NCBI GenBank assembly: GCA_963556255.1
Contig: OY744606.1
Span: 70,222,670-70,286,669 of the forward strand
Direction: 5' to 3'
DNA length: 64,000 nucleotides
From: Allolobophora icterica
Lineage: Eukaryota; Annelida; Clitellata; Crassiclitellata; Lumbricidae
Shown here piece by piece: positions 59,861 through 64,000 of this stretch. Below the pieces are notes generated by a model that did not search any database, was not told the DNA's origin, and saw only the letters and a program-made list of their open reading frames with translations. Both the position numbers and the translations under genes were made by a program. Positions within the stretch are counted from its first letter, which is position 1, and each line of letters begins with the position of its first letter.

Positions 59861-60314
59861 GGGGCCATCCATATATTACGTACACAAAAATCCGGGAAAA
59901 TTGGACCCCCTCCCCCCTGTTCGCAAGCGTACTTTCTTCCACCACCCCCCCCCCTGAGTACGTACGTTTGACGCACCCCCCCCGATGACCAGCTGCAGAA
60001 AGTGTCTCCAGGCAGCCTGTCTGCACTTTAGGCCAGATTATTGAAGGGCCAATATAGACAAATTATAGGTGTCGTTCACAGTACAGAATAACTGCACATG
60101 GCTTTTATATAATGTAATAAAATGCCATGGGACGACCATAGGATAATACAGAGTTATAAATAGGCTAATGTGGACGTCATAATTAGAAATTTATTTTGGG
60201 TACGTACACATTTTGTTACCCCCCCCTCCCCCCCCCGTTCGCACCCGTACGCAAAATCGCCAAAATCCGACCCCCCGACCCCCCTAAGTGCGTACGTAAT
60301 ATGTGGATGGCCCC
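59861..60314. mobile_element. TIR element GGGGCCATCC (454 bp)
   Basis: Ends GGGGCCATCCATATATTACG and CGTAATATGTGGATGGCCCC are inverted with few mismatches; TAA flanks each side (59858-59860, 60315-60317). Inside, both arms contain poly-C runs next to GTACGT motifs. A DNA transposon derivative; I do not assign a superfamily. Confidence 0.8.
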
Positions 60315-60364
60315 TAAACAGAGGGAAAGAGGTCGGAACTCCGGAAGAGCACTAGAAACAGAGG

Positions 60365-60600
60365 GCACTTTCAGACGCCAATCATCTTCGTTTTGACGGA
60401 GTCAATCAATCAATCATAATTTATGCAGATTTCTCTCTGAGGAGTCGTTAAATAAACGCATTTAAGACAGATCAACATATATAGCTACATGCCTTTCGGG
60501 TGGTACCAGTCCGAAGCCTAGATAAAAGAGGAGGGCGATGCTAATCACCGTTATGACAGCGTCGTTAAACAGAAACTACCAGAACAGAAGACACTCGTGA
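60365..60600. repeat. Decayed repeat with GTCGTTAAATAAACG motif
   Basis: Contains AGACGCCAATCATCTTCGTT and GAGTCGTTAAATAAACGCAT. Similar to 62610-62670 (GACGTCAATCATCTTTGATA, GCGTCGTTAAATAAACGTAT). Probably the 3' tail of a dispersed SINE or LINE. Confidence 0.5.
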
Positions 60601-60670
60601 CCCACTTACCCGCTAGCGGATTGGTCTTTTAAAGCGCTGGGTTTCTGGCGTTTGTTAAGAAAACGAATTC

Positions 60671-60687
60671 CGCCCCTGGGTGGATTC

Positions 60688-60728
<41 letters not shown>

Positions 60729-60744
60729 GTTGCGCCACAAGGGC
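60671..60744 (-). tRNA. tRNA-Asn (GTT)
   Basis: Minus-strand cloverleaf of 74 nt: acceptor GCCCTTG pairs with CAGGGGC (one G-U), discriminator G at 60671. D-arm GCGCAACCGGTTAGCGC, anticodon arm TTCGGCTGTTAACCGAA with anticodon GTT, T-arm GGTGGTTCGAATCCACC. A TTTT pol III terminator follows about 8 bases downstream (60661-60670 reversed: GAATTCGTTTTC). All stems pair, so it appears functional, in contrast to the SINE heads in this window. Confidence 0.95.
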
Positions 60745-61603
60745 AGCTGGTGGCGTTGGCGTCATCGCCTATGTTATTTGTCGTCATTATTTGCCTGCCA
60801 TCTAACGAATACAAGTTGATGTATTTGCTGCAATATTTTTGTACGGGATGAACTAAGCATTGTTCTTCCCATCTTATTTGACATTACGGCACAAAGCGTG
60901 AATTGCCGTATACTCTGAAAACTTGCAAGTTGTTATATCAGAACCTTTTAACCACTGCTGTAATCGTAATTTCTAAAGCGACTAAAACAGCTCAGTCAAA
61001 TAGAATAGATCAGTGGCGTCACTAGGCCCACTAGGGTTAATTTCACCCCCATGGACCTCCCTTAGTCCCTTACCAAGGTCCTTGGTAGCCTACCTTACCA
61101 GACCATACAGTATCCTTAGCAATGTTTTTGTACTAACGCTACTCGTAAGACGTAATTCCTGTATCACTGAGTGTAATGGTAATAACTTATCCTATGTAGG
61201 GTAAGGTCGACGTCAACAGGACCCCATTAAATCCACGATTGAAGTTAAACACCTTTAAAACGCCGCCACTCTCGGCTACATATTTTACCAATCGCGTTCA
61301 ATCGCTAGATATTCTGCCACGTTCAGTTGCTATGTAGGCCTAGGGTAAATCGACATATTAAGTGGGACTGACACCCACAAGATATCGGTAAACACGAAAT
61401 AATACTGCATTAAATCGTTACATTCTAAATACAATTGTGTTGTATTGTATATAAAATCGTGATTTATAAATTCATAAATTTATGATTAAATGCCTTTTGA
61501 AATCCACCACTCTAAGCTACATAGACCTAGGCCTATTGACCAGTCGGTTCAATCGCTGGATATGTATGCGCAACCAGTCTAATAAAATAAGTAGGCCTAT
61601 AAA
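60745..61603. other. No gene recognised
   Basis: AT-rich, TAGGCCTA motifs; short open frames without domains. Confidence 0.45.
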
Positions 61604-62010
61604 CAGTCTTGCCAAGACTTTAAAACTCAAGACCATAGACAAGACTTTGAACCTCAAGACCAAGACCAAGATTTTGAACTTCAAGGCCAAGACCAAGACT
61701 TGAACCTCTAGACCACGACCGAGACCCAAAAATCTCAATCATATATCCAGACTTCTATTCCTATTAGGCCTACTAAAAAATTGTGAAATCGGACTACTCG
61801 CTGTTTTAATGAAAGCATGAGTCTTTTATTTTATTCAAGCAAAACAAGTCTAGGCCTAACTGCAGAGAATTCCGAATTCGCATTTACAAAAGTCCTTCAT
61901 GCGAAATGTTATTCCAAATAGGGCCTACCTGTTGCATTGCCATTTTACAAAAAAAGCAATTCACCCAGAATTTTCTGACTGTGGGGCCTCATAAGAATTG
62001 TACTAAAACG
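61604..62010. mobile_element. Partial second copy of the 3847-type element
   Basis: Starts CAGTCTTGCCAAGACTTT, continues with CAAGACCAAGACC units, then matches the interior of 3847-4734 (ATGAGTCTTTTATTTTATTC, ACTGCAGAGAATTCCGAATT, AGTCCTTCATGCGAAATG, CAGAATTTTCTGAC). The right arm and terminus are missing, so no duplication can be tested. Confidence 0.8.
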
Positions 62011-62693
62011 CAACGATAGGCCTACGTGGAACCTTTGATTGACTAAAGCATGAACGAGAGTAGCAGCAGATTGGGGTGGGGAGAAGCGAGCGGGAAACAA
62101 CGCGAAGCTGTCGTAGCTGAAAGTAGCAAGCGCGGCTCAGCTGCAAGATATATGCGGAGAGAGGGTGAATTCTATATTAATAATATATGCACACAATGAT
62201 ATAAAGTGAGTACACATGTTGCTGATAGACCTATAGACATCTATTGTTTAGGCCACCTTTACATTGCGGCTTTGTTCTACCAGATGACGAATATACATGA
62301 AACAAATCAGAGCCTGCGTCTAGCGTAGTAACCTGAAATAGTTTGTTAAGCTTCTGTCAGAAATGTGTGAACTGTATCGTAGTAAAGAGATATTTGAAGG
62401 CGTTTGTTCCAATCTGCAAATAGATACCAGCTGCAGCCAGTTGAGTCTAACTTTCAGTATGCCTACTATAGACATGTAGGCCTATATGGAACTGTTTTGA
62501 AAAGACGACAATGAAATAGGCCCACATTTGAAGACTTGTAGACATGCACATATTAATTCGGTTCTTAGATTGCATATCTTAGGCAGACAGCCTATAGCCA
62601 CTATAGTGCATTACTAGACGTCAATCATCTTTGATATGACGGCGTCGTTAAATAAACGTATTTTAAGTAAGTTAACTAGGCCCTATTATTTAA

Positions 62694-63343
62694 CCCTATG
62701 ACGCACACCTTCCGATCCAACACATTTAGCACACCTGGGGTCTAATGGACCCCATCGATAACACGGCCCCAGTTCTACAATTTTAATAGAACATGGAAAT
62801 GTATGATCCTAGTTTAGGTGTGAAAGAGTGCTTGCAGTTATGCAACATGTTTGGATCATGGTATGATGTTATATTCACTGTAAGAAATTTTTTATTGTGA
62901 TGAACAATAATCAGTTATTCAAACGTACGCACACAGATTAAACAGCGCTTTTACCGGGCTTGTGGGTGCTGCCTGAAATTTTGATTGCTGGTCAAAGCCG
63001 AGTTGTGTATCGTTATGTTTCTTCCAGTTTTGTACCATGGAAGTACAAGTCTTTCCATTACTGATGTAGCCTGGATTATGCAATAGTCAATGCGTCATGA
63101 GACTATCAATGTTACAGCGTGGGGTCTGTTGGACCCCAGGTATGCTAAATATGCCCGAGGTGTATATTTGATTTTTTTACTCTTTAACCAAAAACATAAA
63201 TCTCTTCAAAGTTATCCACAAATGTAGGGGGATGAATATCTGAGGAATATGAAATATATCAGATTTTTACTATTTGTATCGACGTAGTTATCAAGAAACT
63301 GCCATCGCTGGGGTCCAGTAGACCCCAGGTGTGCGTCATAGGG
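62694..63343. mobile_element. piggyBac-type MITE
   Basis: Ends CCCTATGACGCACACC and GGTGTGCGTCATAGGG, perfect inverted repeats, flanked by TTAA (62690-62693, 63344-63347). 650 bp, no transposase. Three internal palindromes of the form GGGGTCYRNTRGACCCC near 62738, 63122 and 63310. Confidence 0.9.
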
Positions 63344-63347
63344 TTAA

Positions 63348-64000
63348 AACTGTATAACATCCTTTACAGTGTGCATGTGTTGGTTTAGGAACTGAATTTC
63401 AAGAAGGCATTCATATCTAAGATAGTGGTCATAACTGGTTTAAGCCATGTTTTAAGGCCTGTGTATAATAATACGGTCTAAAGGAACATCTATGATTGTA
63501 GGCCCTATTCAATGTAACGTCTATGTACGGCAGTAGGGAAGCGTTGTTTCCACTGCAACCTCGTCTTCGCGAGCAACATATGTCACATGCAGGTATGTGC
63601 TGGTCATCTGAGTACTACACTCCAATGACTCCATTCAGTTTCATGAGAACTGTTGAGAATACTAAGACTCGCAATACATCGACTCTTTATCAATACACGA
63701 AGGCAGGCAGTAGTTTATGAGGCTCCGGTCTATAGGTGGCTTATTGGTCGGGTTCGCTAAAGTTATTCGCCCCTTCGGAGGGATTGGCTTGGAGGTGGAA
63801 AGAACTATGGCCCGTCGTTCAGTGGGGCAGAAGTACATTAGCATATTCTGCCTCACAGGCATTTACTTCTGACAGGGCTTTGTTTGAGTATGCAGACTTC
63901 TCTGTGTGGTCCACTCAGCTGCTTAGACCTATGGTGTGTATCGACGTATCACGAGTTATTGAACGGAAAGACCTGACTTCGAGTCATTCCCATGTTTGCT
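63348..64000. other. No gene recognised
   Basis: The 65-codon open frame at 63523-63720 has no domain or splice support. Nothing else seen. Confidence 0.4.

Overview
This is a window of animal (metazoan) nuclear DNA, not microbial. Three spliced genes with consensus GT/AG introns can be rebuilt exon by exon from the sequence. They sit in AT-rich DNA full of microsatellites, tRNA-derived SINEs, LINE fragments and small DNA transposons. Sharp genus-level assignment is not possible from sequence alone. The protein similarities, the very common TAGGCCTA motif and the repeat content suggest a marine invertebrate (mollusc or invertebrate deuterostome).

Layout. Positions 1-6000: no gene found, two long microsatellites, one SINE and one complete hAT-type element. 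6000-20013 (minus): an orthologue of CSTPP1/C11orf49, regulator of the tubulin polyglutamylase complex, with eight exons found and the 5'-most exon not identified. 20014-28145: intergenic or 5' region with two hAT-type elements, a nearly perfect 1,094-bp tandem duplication, minisatellites and a LINE remnant. 28146-45874 (minus): a complete 13-exon cytohesin (Sec7-PH Arf GEF) of 393 residues. 45875-47921: head-to-head spacer. 47922-57210 (plus): a complete 11-exon mitochondrial 3-ketoacyl-CoA thiolase (ACAA2) of 399 residues with all catalytic residues. 57211-64000: no protein gene found; it holds a LINE fragment, a putative Helitron 3' end beside a G-rich tract, a 454-bp inverted-repeat element, an intact tRNA-Asn(GTT) gene and a piggyBac-type element.

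The three proteins act in unrelated processes (microtubule glutamylation, Arf activation at membranes, fatty-acid beta-oxidation). Cytohesin and ACAA2 are divergent neighbours; nothing suggests an operon-like relationship.

The most notable signal is in the non-coding part. Seven hAT-type elements of different families still have exact 8-bp target-site duplications that I matched by eye, and an eighth (430 bp) lies about 50 bp upstream of an ACAA2 exon. Several carry their own short tandem motif near the ends, a possible set of diverged transposase-binding arrays. Two roughly 65-bp TTAA-flanked micro-elements of one family lie in cytohesin and ACAA2 introns.
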